Assembly: GCA_009937555.1 (NCBI GenBank)
Contig: JAACFD010000053.1
Span: forward strand, 1-9,866
Length of the DNA stretch: 9,866 nucleotides
Origin: Chlamydiales bacterium
GTDB lineage: Bacteria > Chlamydiota > Chlamydiia > Chlamydiales > JAACFD01
Reading direction: 5' to 3'
A program made the position numbers and the translations under genes. A model generated the notes under the pieces. The model searched no databases, was not told where the DNA came from, and saw only the letters and a list, made by a program, of their open reading frames with translations. Below, in pieces: positions 1 through 6,652 of this stretch (its first letter is position 1; every line of letters begins with the position of its first letter).

Positions 1-1
1 C

Positions 2-1045
2 GTAGATGAAGTATTTAGCTATTTGAAAAAGCGCCATCTAGATATGGCCTTTTTGGAAGGGGCGAATGTACTCGAGTATTGGAGGTTGAGTGATTGTCAG
101 GATTACTTCCTCCTACCCTTTCTTTTTTCCAAGACAAGTGATCACAAAAGGAAAGCTTATCTACTCATACGTAAAAGTTTTTTCAGCTACCTTAGCCTTC
201 ACAACAAACTTGATGTAGAGATTTCTAAAGAGCCAATACGCTATAAGGGAAAATTAAGAAGGCATGGCTTTTTCACTTCAAGTTTTGAGGGCTTTTCTTT
301 AAGAGGGAATGAAAATAGCTTATGCTACTTTCAAAGCTTTATCTTTGATCTTAAAGATAGAGAGAGCTTAGTTAAAAGGCACTCAAGCAAAGAAATAAAA
401 GATTTACTGATGCTTTCTTTGGACTATAGTCAAAAAGCTGCACGCCTTGAAAAAATTGCAGCTTCTTTAAATAGAAAAATGATGACTAAGAACTTAGTGC
501 AAGACCATAAGATAGTATCTCTTAGTGCAGCTAACTTTAGTCAAGAAAAGCTACTGCTCAGCTCTAGAAAGAGTTCAGCCTTTACTCAAGTTGAAAGGCA
601 AATAGATAGATGGAAACTAAAGCAGCAAAGTCGTCATACTTCTAAAGTTTTTAAACGCCATGTCCTTAAAAATCTTAAAGCTAAAAAGTTAAAAGAGGCG
701 TTTCCTAAAGAGTATTTTCAGCTCATCCAACCTATTTTAAGAGCTAGGTTTTACCGGGTTTTAAAAGCCTATTTTCCTCATTTACAGTCAAATCGCCTAC
801 TCAAAAAAATGATATGCCGATTATTTTTACGCAGTCTGCTTGATTTTAGTCGAAAGTCAACAGAAGACATGCAAGAAGGTATTTATAAGCTATTTTGCAT
901 GCACTTAAACCGCTTGAAGCTTTGTGGATTTGTGAAAATGAGCTTTGAACAGCAGTGGCGTTTACTTAAAGTGGTTAGCACTGTATTAGAGATAGACCTA
1001 CTTAAACCTTTTATCAGAAGTGTTAATTATCTTTATAAGAAGTAA
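2..1045 (+). CDS. Unrecognised highly basic protein, 5' end outside the window
   Basis: I do not recognise this protein. The reading frame is open from the first bases of the window. The first possible start inside it (TTG at 23) has no Shine-Dalgarno in front, so the gene most likely begins further left and about 347 C-terminal residues are visible. They are rich in Lys, Arg, Leu, Phe and Ser, with long predicted helices and many basic clusters, such as a stretch around codons 205-235 dense in Lys/Arg and another with paired Lys and Arg near codon 270. There is no signal peptide, clear transmembrane helix or catalytic motif in the visible part. Such basic helical proteins may bind nucleic acid or be translocated effectors, but neither is shown. 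The stop codon lies inside the 3' end of the opposite-strand gene. Confidence 0.7.
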   Translation, partial: VDEVFSYLKKRHLDMAFLEGANVLEYWRLSDCQDYFLLPFLFSKTSDHKRKAYLLIRKSFFSYLSLHNKLDVEISKEPIRYKGKLRRHGFFTSSFEGFSLRGNENSLCYFQSFIFDLKDRESLVKRHSSKEIKDLLMLSLDYSQKAARLEKIAASLNRKMMTKNLVQDHKIVSLSAANFSQEKLLLSSRKSSAFTQVERQIDRWKLKQQSRHTSKVFKRHVLKNLKAKKLKEAFPKEYFQLIQPILRARFYRVLKAYFPHLQSNRLLKKMICRLFLRSLLDFSRKSTEDMQEGIYKLFCMHLNRLKLCGFVKMSFEQQWRLLKVVSTVLEIDLLKPFIRSVNYLYKK

Positions 1046-2573
1046 CGTGGATTAAAAGTGCTCTTAGGGGTAAGACCACAAAAACAAAAAGCTGCGCTAC
1101 TTTAGATAGATAGTAGAAGGGGGAAGTTACCTTAGAGTTTTCTGTAATATACTTTGCGTCAAGATGCTTTAGTATAAATGATGAAGCTGTGCCTAGTCCT
1201 CTATTGGCTACAAAAAAGCTTGCGCAGTAGGCAGCTGTTTTTAGTACAGTATCCGGAGAGGGAAACAAAGTAAATGGCCAGCTTATTTTGATAATTTTAT
1301 GTGCCGCTGCAATGCCAATCTCATTCAACTTTTTAGTGGTCTCAGGATTTTTAAAAAAATCATGAACGTAATCTAATAACTTAGCTAAAGAATCAATACC
1401 TTGTTTTTGTAAATCAGTATTAGCTAGTAGAACGACGCGTTTAATGCCCTCTTCAAGCTTAGCAATATCAGCATCATCTGAAAATACTTGTAGTAGTGCT
1501 TGAGTTGCTAGTTCAACATCTTTTTTCTGTTGAAGGCTTATTCTTGTAGCTCTTCTTTCAGAGCCTGGAGTGTTTTTTAGCTTTTCTAGGTTAGCTTGTC
1601 TTTGCTCGAGAAAAGAAGTTAATACTTCTCCTAGCTGCAGCTTTAAGTACCTAAATGCAATCTCTTTTACTTCAAGAGCTTCTATTTCCTCTAGAGTAAA
1701 CGTATCTTTTCTCCCTGATGGAGTTTTCCACTCTCCCTCTTCTTCTACTGTAGGAAGCTTTCTTGAAGAAGTAAGTGAATCCAGTGCCGGCATCCGTGGT
1801 GATAGTGGGGATTCAGAGCGCTCATGTAAATGTCCAGAAATGTGTGAAGATACGGGAGTGGTAGAGAGGGTTAGCTCTTTAGGAACAAAAGTAGCTTTTT
1901 TAGAAGAAGTGCAATTTGTTACCCGTCTTATACTGTCCAGCACTGGAGTAGAGTCACGGTTTAAGTTAGGGCTAAAAAAAGTAAGGCGTTTTGCCACTCC
2001 ATCAGTAGCTGCTGGGTCAAGGCTAACCCTTTTTCTTACCCTTTTTACAGTTTGTGTACGAGCTAGAAGAACTTCTTTTTTCATATCTAGCTTTGAGACA
2101 AAGCCAGCTTTTTTCTCTATGTAGCTGCGGTAAGCTAGCGAAGCTGTAGCAAGGCTACAACTAACAATAGCTACGGCTGCACCTGCTTCTGTAGCAGAGA
2201 GCATAACAGGGCGGAAGCCTGACAGATAGCTTGTAGCGAGTAGCGTTGGGTAGCAAACTGCTTGAGGTACAACAGGGCTAACAGCGGGACATAAACTGGT
2301 GTGTAAAAGACCCCAACCCACATCATAAGCAGCTTTAACACTAGCACCAGGAATAGAGCCTAGGTTAGCAAGAACACCAGTGCCTGAAAGAATTAGGGTG
2401 ACTTTTTCACACTGTTTAAAAAAGGGGGTGTGAACCTGCTGCTTAAAAGTGGATAATATATTACTAAAATTAAGGGAACGACTTGCTTCTGGAGAGGAGC
2501 TTTCAGGGGTCAGTGGAGTAGAGTGATGAGGGTGCTTTATAGAGTGTCTGTGTATTGGCGTTGTATCGCCCAT
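1023..2573 (-). CDS. Unrecognised 516-residue membrane-associated Ser/Thr/Pro-rich protein, candidate secreted effector
   Basis: No family is recognised. The start is ATG at 2573 with only a weak GAG-type Shine-Dalgarno. Residues 1-50 are His/Ser/Thr/Pro-rich and probably disordered. Residues 57-150 hold hydrophobic stretches (about 58-72, 96-118 and 123-148, the last two separated by a short turn), reminiscent of the paired hydrophobic lobes of host-vacuole membrane proteins. Residues 155-290 are charged and disordered with several Ser-Pro/Thr-Pro sites. Residues 293-335 look like an amphipathic helix or coiled coil. The C-terminus is hydrophobic again, strongest at 493-510. No cleavable signal peptide is seen, since the first hydrophobic segment begins after residue 56. 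Known Chlamydiota inclusion-membrane proteins combine a bilobed hydrophobic domain with type III secretion, so that role is a reasonable guess but unproven. It lies between two plus-strand genes and its promoter is not clear. Confidence 0.85.
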   Translation of the reverse strand: MGDTTPIHRHSIKHPHHSTPLTPESSSPEASRSLNFSNILSTFKQQVHTPFFKQCEKVTLILSGTGVLANLGSIPGASVKAAYDVGWGLLHTSLCPAVSPVVPQAVCYPTLLATSYLSGFRPVMLSATEAGAAVAIVSCSLATASLAYRSYIEKKAGFVSKLDMKKEVLLARTQTVKRVRKRVSLDPAATDGVAKRLTFFSPNLNRDSTPVLDSIRRVTNCTSSKKATFVPKELTLSTTPVSSHISGHLHERSESPLSPRMPALDSLTSSRKLPTVEEEGEWKTPSGRKDTFTLEEIEALEVKEIAFRYLKLQLGEVLTSFLEQRQANLEKLKNTPGSERRATRISLQQKKDVELATQALLQVFSDDADIAKLEEGIKRVVLLANTDLQKQGIDSLAKLLDYVHDFFKNPETTKKLNEIGIAAAHKIIKISWPFTLFPSPDTVLKTAAYCASFFVANRGLGTASSFILKHLDAKYITENSKVTSPFYYLSKVAQLFVFVVLPLRALLIHVTSYKDN

Positions 2574-2634
2574 AATTTCTCATAATTAAATAATGAAAGG
2601 AAAAGTCTAACCAAACTCAGGGATATTTCTCAAG

Positions 2635-2653
2635 CCTTTATCTTAATTAAAGG
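2635..2653. promoter_or_regulatory. Small inverted repeat in the divergent intergenic region
   Basis: CCTTTA (2635-2640) and TAAAGG (2648-2653) are perfect inverted copies separated by 7 bases that include part of a TTAATTAA palindrome. It lies about mid-way between the divergent starts at 2573 and 2764, so it could be an operator. In a region this AT-rich a 6-bp dyad may also be chance. Confidence 0.2.
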
Positions 2654-2706
2654 TAAGGAGTTATTAAATTAATTGAAGAGAGTTTAAATTTAAGATCTTG
2701 TTTTTG

Positions 2707-2736
2707 TTGATATTAAGCTCATATTTTTTTTATATA
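2707..2736 (+). promoter_or_regulatory. Sigma-70-type promoter for the LRR gene
   Basis: TTGATA (2707-2712, five of six matches to the -35 consensus) is followed after 17-18 bases by overlapping TTATAT/TATATA (2730-2736) as the -10. The spacer ends in a T-run. Transcription would start near 2743, giving a leader of about 20 nt that holds the Shine-Dalgarno at 2751-2756. The promoter lies downstream of the alternative TTG start at 2698, which argues against that start. Confidence 0.5.
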
Positions 2737-2750
2737 GAAAACTTAAGTAA

Positions 2751-2756
2751 GGAAGG
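2751..2756 (+). promoter_or_regulatory. Shine-Dalgarno deciding the LRR start
   Basis: GGAAGG lies 7 bases before ATG 2764. The upstream TTG at 2698 lacks a comparable site, so this fixes the start and removes a false hydrophobic N-terminus of 22 residues. Confidence 0.7.
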
Positions 2757-2763
2757 TTTTTTA

Positions 2764-4095
2764 ATGGCAAATTCACCTGATAATTCAATGGCTGGCATTG
2801 ACTTAGCCAATTTAAGTTCATTAACTCCAGAGCAATTAATCAAATATCTCTATCGGATGCCTAAATTAAAGAAGCTCTCTCTTCCTGATTCAGTGAAAAG
2901 GCTTCTTGAAGATGGTCACTTAAAGGTAATCTGCAATATCTGTCCTCAACTTGAAAACCTAAGCTTAAATGGCTGCGTTAACATTAAAAGCGAAGGGATC
3001 AAAGCTGTAGGAGAACTTAAAGAGTTAAAACATTTTAGCTTAAGCAATAATGATTATGTTTGTGATGATGGGATTAGCCAGTTATTAAAGATAAAGAGCT
3101 TGGAAAGTATAAGCCTTGTTCGCTGCCGTAAAATCACAAGCAAAGGTTTAGAAGGCTTAAAAGATCTGGATAAACTTCAAAGCCTAGATTTAACATGGTG
3201 CGTAGCTGTTAGTGATGAAGTGTTCGCTTACCTTTCTAATAGTAAGTTTCTAAATAAACTTACGCTTACTTATTGTGAATCTTTAGAAAGTTCAGGTTTT
3301 GAAGCTCTGCAAAATCTTCAGATATCTCGCTTGTCTTTGACGGGCTGTATTGGCATCAACGACGAAGCTTTAGAGTTTGTCAGTAAGATAAGCTCGCTTG
3401 AGCACTTACTGATTGATAACTGCTATGCCTTTAGTGATAAAGGTATGTCTAGCTTATCTTCGCTAACTAAACTTAAAACTTTGGACTTAAGTGGCTGCCG
3501 TCAGTTATCTGATGATGGTCTACAAACTCTCAAAAACTTTTTAGATCTAGTTACTCTTGATTTAAGTTTGATAGATGGGATTACAGATACTACCCTTGAC
3601 AACCTAAAAGCTTGTATTAAGCTACGCAAGCTAGACCTTAGTATGTGTGAAAAAATTACAGGCGAAGGCATAGGGAAGCTTACAGCGTTAAAAGAAATGG
3701 AAATACTTAACCTTAGTGGTTGTGTTTTGATTGATGACAGAGCTATCCAGGCTATTAGAGAAATGCTCCAGCTTCGTCTACTTAATCTTAGTGCATGCAG
3801 CCATATCTCAGGAGCACTTTTACAGGCCGTGGACAAGTTTGAGTTTTTAAAGGTCCTAAACTTAAGTGGGCTGGATAAAATACGCAATAAAGATGTTGGC
3901 TGTGCCGTCTCAATGAGAGACTTATCCGTTTTAAATTTGCAAGGCTGTAGCAAGTTAACGGATGGCGTTTTTGATAAAGTACGTCTTATTCCTAGACTAG
4001 AACATTTGGTTGTAGAAAATTGTCCTCTACTTACACGAGATGGTGTGTTAAATTTGAGGGATTATTGTCCCAGGCTTCAGGTAAGCTACGAGTAA
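2764..4095 (+). CDS. Cysteine-containing leucine-rich repeat protein (AMN1/FBXL-type solenoid)
   Basis: The protein has 443 residues from ATG at 2764, chosen because GGAAGG sits 7 bases upstream; the longer frame from TTG at 2698 has no ribosome-binding site and precedes the promoter. From about residue 35 to the end it is an array of about 16 repeats of 24-26 residues, each with an LxxLxL strand, then a Cys-containing turn and a helix with a Gly or Ala (for example LKTLDLSGC and LRKLDLSMC). This is the cysteine-containing LRR subtype of yeast AMN1 and F-box/LRR proteins, which forms a curved protein-binding surface. The first 30 residues are hydrophilic; I see no convincing F-box, catalytic domain, signal peptide or membrane anchor, so a cytosolic or translocated binding protein is likely. 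Such LRR proteins are common effector candidates in amoeba-associated bacteria. The partner is unknown. Confidence 0.93.
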   Translation: MANSPDNSMAGIDLANLSSLTPEQLIKYLYRMPKLKKLSLPDSVKRLLEDGHLKVICNICPQLENLSLNGCVNIKSEGIKAVGELKELKHFSLSNNDYVCDDGISQLLKIKSLESISLVRCRKITSKGLEGLKDLDKLQSLDLTWCVAVSDEVFAYLSNSKFLNKLTLTYCESLESSGFEALQNLQISRLSLTGCIGINDEALEFVSKISSLEHLLIDNCYAFSDKGMSSLSSLTKLKTLDLSGCRQLSDDGLQTLKNFLDLVTLDLSLIDGITDTTLDNLKACIKLRKLDLSMCEKITGEGIGKLTALKEMEILNLSGCVLIDDRAIQAIREMLQLRLLNLSACSHISGALLQAVDKFEFLKVLNLSGLDKIRNKDVGCAVSMRDLSVLNLQGCSKLTDGVFDKVRLIPRLEHLVVENCPLLTRDGVLNLRDYCPRLQVSYE

Positions 4096-4153
4096 CTAGC
4101 ACTTTCAGCAAAAATCAAAATATTTATAGGCCTTAAAGTCTAGGGCTGATCAT

Positions 4154-4183
4154 TTGCTTCTTTAGTCTCTATTATGTTAAACT
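4154..4183 (+). promoter_or_regulatory. Candidate promoter for the ABC-F gene
   Basis: TTGCTT (4154-4159) and TAAACT (4178-4183) are separated by 18 bases, about 40 bases before ATG 4226. The -10 is the same hexamer as in the candidate promoter at 5892-5920. No intrinsic terminator is visible between the LRR stop (4095) and this site, so readthrough from the LRR gene is also possible. Confidence 0.4.
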
Positions 4184-4225
4184 CTATCCCTTGTAAAGCA
4201 AATCTATAACCTATGGAAAGTTACT

Positions 4226-5830
4226 ATGGCAAATGTTACATGTGAAGATATCTCAATGAGCTTTAACGGGCGCACTCTCTTTGAAGAAGTAAATGTAGGA
4301 TTCTCTGAAGGGAATCGTTATGCTTTAACAGGGCCTAATGGATCTGGTAAATCTACTTTTCTAAAAATTATTATAGGTTCGGAAAAATCAGATACAGGGC
4401 AAGTTGTTTTACCTGAAAGAGTAGGTGTTTTAAAGCAGAATATTGAAGATTTTGCTGATAGAACAGTTATTGACTGTGTGATCATGGGCAACCCTAAACT
4501 GTGGGAAGCCATGGAGGAAAGAGATAGGCTTTATGAAGAAGAGATGACCGACGATATTGGCATGCGCCTTGGTGAGTTAGAAGAAGTTGTGGCTAACGAA
4601 GATGGATATAGCGCTGATGCTCAAGCTGAAGAGCTACTAATAGGTGTAGGGATAGAAGCGGATTTACACCATGAAAAAATGGCAAATGTTTCTACCGATA
4701 AGCAGTTTAGAGCTTTACTATGCCAAGCTCTTTTCGGTGAACCTCAACTACTACTACTAGATGAACCTACCAACCACTTAGACTTATCTTCTATTAAATG
4801 GTTAGAAAGTTTTCTTTTTTCATTCCCTGGAACCATTATTGTAACGAGCCACGATAGACACTTTCTAAACTCTATTGCTACTCATGTTGCTGATATTGAC
4901 TATGAGTCTATCATTATCTATCCAGGTAATTACGATAATATGGTCTTTGCTAAGACACAGGCTTACGATTCACAGCTACAGGAAGCTAAATCAAAAGATA
5001 AAAAAGTAGCTAAACTTAAAGAGTTTGTAGCTAGATTTAGTGCTGGTTCCCGTTCTAGCCAGGTACAATCACGTATTAAAGAAATTAAAAAACTCGAATA
5101 CCAAGACCTTAAAAAATCTAATATCCAAAGGCCTTATATAAGGTTCCCTATTTCTGAGAAACAGTCTGGAAAAATAGCTCTCAAGGTCGAAGATATAGCT
5201 AAAGCTTTTGAGGACAATCAAGTAATTAAAGATTTTAGCATCGAAATTGAAAAGGGTGACAAAATCGGTGTTATTGGAAATAACGGAATGGGAAAATCAA
5301 CTCTTTTAAAGCTATTGGCTCAAGAGCTTACTCCTGATAATGGGGAAGTAAGCCTTGGTCACCAAGTGATGGTAGAGTATTTTCCTCAGCTACATAGTGA
5401 TATTATTGATAAAGCAAATGAAAAGCGTAATGTCTTTGATTGGCTAATGGAAAAAAGAGATAACCTATATGAGCAAGATATTCGCTCAGCATTAGGAAAG
5501 ATGTTGTTCTCGGGTGATGATGCGTTTAAAGCGGTTGCGACTCTATCGGGTGGAGAAACAGCAAGGCTTATTTTAGCGTCTATGATGCTTTCAGAACATA
5601 ACGCTATTATACTTGATGAACCTAATAACCACTTAGATCTTGAATCTGTCTCAGCTTTGGCATGGGGCTTAAAAGACTATAAAGGAACAGCTATTGTAGC
5701 TAGTCACGATAGAGACTTGATAGGGCAGGTGGCTAATAAAATCATTTCGATTGATGAGAATGGAATAGAGCTCTTTTTAGGAGGGCTTGAAGAGTTTTTA
5801 AAACGAAATGAAGAGACTGCAAAAAAATAA
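4226..5830 (+). CDS. ABC-F family ATPase, YbiT-like (ribosome-associated translation factor)
   Basis: This is a 534-residue soluble protein with two ABC ATPase domains and no membrane segments, the normal size and form of ABC-F proteins, which bind the ribosomal E site and adjust translation. Domain 1 has Walker A GPNGSGKST (36-44), Walker B with DEPTNHLDL (179-187) and SHDRH (208-212). Residues 240-300 form the charged helical linker that in this family reaches toward P-site tRNA. Domain 2 has Walker A GNNGMGKST (351-359), LSGGE (440-444), Walker B with DEPNNHLD (464-471) and SHDRD (493-497). In domain 1 the signature is degenerate (VSTDK at 155-159), also seen in E. coli YbiT as I recall it. 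DEPNNHLD in place of DEPTNHLD is a minor oddity. GGAAAG at 4215-4220 supports the ATG. It is probably a housekeeping gene with its own promoter. YbiT-like is favoured over EttA or Uup. Confidence 0.95.
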   Translation: MANVTCEDISMSFNGRTLFEEVNVGFSEGNRYALTGPNGSGKSTFLKIIIGSEKSDTGQVVLPERVGVLKQNIEDFADRTVIDCVIMGNPKLWEAMEERDRLYEEEMTDDIGMRLGELEEVVANEDGYSADAQAEELLIGVGIEADLHHEKMANVSTDKQFRALLCQALFGEPQLLLLDEPTNHLDLSSIKWLESFLFSFPGTIIVTSHDRHFLNSIATHVADIDYESIIIYPGNYDNMVFAKTQAYDSQLQEAKSKDKKVAKLKEFVARFSAGSRSSQVQSRIKEIKKLEYQDLKKSNIQRPYIRFPISEKQSGKIALKVEDIAKAFEDNQVIKDFSIEIEKGDKIGVIGNNGMGKSTLLKLLAQELTPDNGEVSLGHQVMVEYFPQLHSDIIDKANEKRNVFDWLMEKRDNLYEQDIRSALGKMLFSGDDAFKAVATLSGGETARLILASMMLSEHNAIILDEPNNHLDLESVSALAWGLKDYKGTAIVASHDRDLIGQVANKIISIDENGIELFLGGLEEFLKRNEETAKK

Positions 5831-5865
5831 TCTTAACCTCTTTTCAATAGGGGTCTTGTCATTTT

Positions 5866-5905
5866 TGCCTGTACGCTTTTAAAAAAAGCCTTTGACAGTA
5901 CGGCA
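5866..5905. promoter_or_regulatory. Imperfect dyad spanning the -35 region
   Basis: TGCCTGTAC (5866-5874) pairs with GTACGGCA (5898-5905) with one bulged T. A nested GCTTTT/AAAAGC stem (5875-5880 with 5884-5889) abuts the left arm. The structure encloses the -35 box at 5892-5897. It could be an operator or a weak 3' end for the ABC-F transcript, but there is no U-tract after it. Confidence 0.25.
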
Positions 5906-5920
5906 AAAACTTGCTAAACT
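5892..5920 (+). promoter_or_regulatory. Sigma-70-type promoter upstream of the terminator-like leader
   Basis: A perfect TTGACA (5892-5897) is separated by 17 bases from TAAACT (5915-5920), giving optimal spacing. Transcription would start near 5927. A second -10-like TATACT (5920-5925) overlaps it but would need a 22-base spacer. The TTG of this -35 box is the first in-frame start codon of the downstream frame, so that longer frame is an artefact. Confidence 0.6.
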
Positions 5921-5931
5921 ATACTCGAAAG

Positions 5932-5979
5932 GGGAAGAGAGCTTAAGTCGTCATGATTTAAGCTTTCTTCCCTTTTTTT
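5932..5979 (+). terminator. Strong intrinsic terminator or attenuator hairpin in the leader
   Basis: Bases 5932-5949 pair with 5955-5972 in an uninterrupted 18-bp stem containing two G-U pairs, with a 5-base loop, followed directly by seven Ts (5973-5979). This is a textbook Rho-independent terminator for the plus strand. It begins only about five bases after the predicted start from the promoter at 5892-5920, so it would release a transcript of about 50 nt. It could instead simply terminate the ABC-F gene, which ends about 100 bases upstream. Confidence 0.8.
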
Positions 5980-6013
5980 ATTGCAATTCGCACAGTTTGA
6001 AAAGGGGAGGGGG
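5963..6013 (+). promoter_or_regulatory. Possible alternative hairpin hiding the ribosome-binding site
   Basis: The 3' arm and U-tract of the terminator (5963-5976) can pair without interruption with the purine-rich Shine-Dalgarno strand (6000-6013) in 14 pairs, four of them G-U, closing a loop of 23 bases. This excludes the terminator stem because both use the same pyrimidine strand. Complementarity to a Shine-Dalgarno is common by chance in polypyrimidine tracts, so function is inferred only. Confidence 0.35.
6004..6013 (+). promoter_or_regulatory. Strong Shine-Dalgarno deciding the start at 6015
   Basis: GGGGAGGGGG, containing GGAGG, ends one base before ATG 6015, with four bases between the GGAGG core and the start. 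It selects this ATG over the TTG at 5892. Confidence 0.75.
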
Positions 6014-6014
6014 A

Positions 6015-6596
6015 ATGCAACCTAGATCGCTTGCGCTTAAATTTACGTGTCTTGTGACACTTTGTCTTTCACTACCTGTTTTTGTATTTTCACAAAAAGA
6101 GGTTAAAAAGTTATCTACACTCACAAAAGATAACAACTACCATCTAGCTGCTAAAGCTAGTGCTTTAAAATCTTGGAGGCAACTTAGTGGTGCTCAAGAT
6201 ATCATAAGGGAGGAAGGGCTTAATGAGCCTTTTCACAACCAATGGCTATCAAAAATTGATCGCTACATCCCTTTAGATGAAGCGCAGATACGTGCTGCAG
6301 CTCTTAGCGATGAAGACTGGGATAAATGGATGCAAGCCCTTGAAAAAGAGCTTGGTATTGGTACTTTAGCATCTTCTGATAGCTTGGGTCATTTAATCTT
6401 AGATGAAAAAAAACTATATTTAATGAGCCAAGAAGATAATATCTTTGTTGAACTTGGGGATAAAGAAGAGAGCGGCGTTTTTGTAAAAAAGGACAGCTCT
6501 ATCAATCTAGAAGATATGCCATTAAGTTCTGGCGATGTATTCTATGCGATTTTAACTAAGAAAAATCAAGCTAAGCATGCAGAGAAGATTAAATAG
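6015..6596 (+). CDS. Small exported protein of unknown function
   Basis: The protein has 193 residues from ATG 6015, chosen for its strong Shine-Dalgarno and because a signal peptide then sits at the N-terminus. Residues 1-9 are the n-region with Arg4 and Lys9, residues 10-26 form a hydrophobic core, and cleavage after Ser26 (VFS-QK) is plausible. Cys12 and Cys17 do not sit in a proper lipobox, so a periplasmic or secreted soluble protein is favoured over a lipoprotein. The mature part is charged and mixed helix/strand: an acidic segment with two Trp around 99-106, then alternating strand-like segments at 125-160. It is not recognised as a known family. It lies 56 bases before the cytidylyltransferase gene on the same strand and may be co-transcribed with it. 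Its expression is likely controlled by the structured leader just upstream. Confidence 0.8.
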   Translation: MQPRSLALKFTCLVTLCLSLPVFVFSQKEVKKLSTLTKDNNYHLAAKASALKSWRQLSGAQDIIREEGLNEPFHNQWLSKIDRYIPLDEAQIRAAALSDEDWDKWMQALEKELGIGTLASSDSLGHLILDEKKLYLMSQEDNIFVELGDKEESGVFVKKDSSINLEDMPLSSGDVFYAILTKKNQAKHAEKIK

Positions 6597-6652
6597 TTAC
6601 GTAAAAATAATGAAACGTTTAAGTTACTATAAAACAAATAATTGGCAGGTTT

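Noticed and set aside
1570..2124. 184-codon plus-strand open frame
   Set aside because: It lies wholly inside the 516-residue minus-strand gene, has a composition dominated by Ser/Arg/Phe typical of an antisense shadow, and lacks a good ribosome-binding site.
2698..2763. Upstream TTG start giving the LRR protein a hydrophobic N-terminus
   Set aside because: There is no Shine-Dalgarno at a usable distance, the predicted promoter lies inside this segment, and ATG 2764 has a strong GGAAGG.
2764..2880. F-box at the N-terminus of the LRR protein
   Set aside because: The LTPEQL-type start is faintly suggestive, but the usual Pro, Ile/Leu and Trp pattern of the F-box is not present.
3501..3953. 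150-codon minus-strand open frame
   Set aside because: It is antisense to the LRR repeats; the repeating pattern of Ser/Leu/Arg comes from the reverse of the LRR codons.
4318..4512. 64-codon minus-strand open frame
   Set aside because: It is antisense to the Walker A region of the ABC-F gene and has no independent support.
5892..6014. TTG start adding 41 residues to the small exported protein
   Set aside because: The TTG is part of a perfect -35 box, the extra segment encodes the terminator hairpin, and it would bury the signal peptide.
6015..6092. Lipoprotein signal in the small exported protein
   Set aside because: The cysteines at residues 12 and 17 are inside the hydrophobic core and not in an L-A/S-G/A-C context; a normal cleavage site follows.
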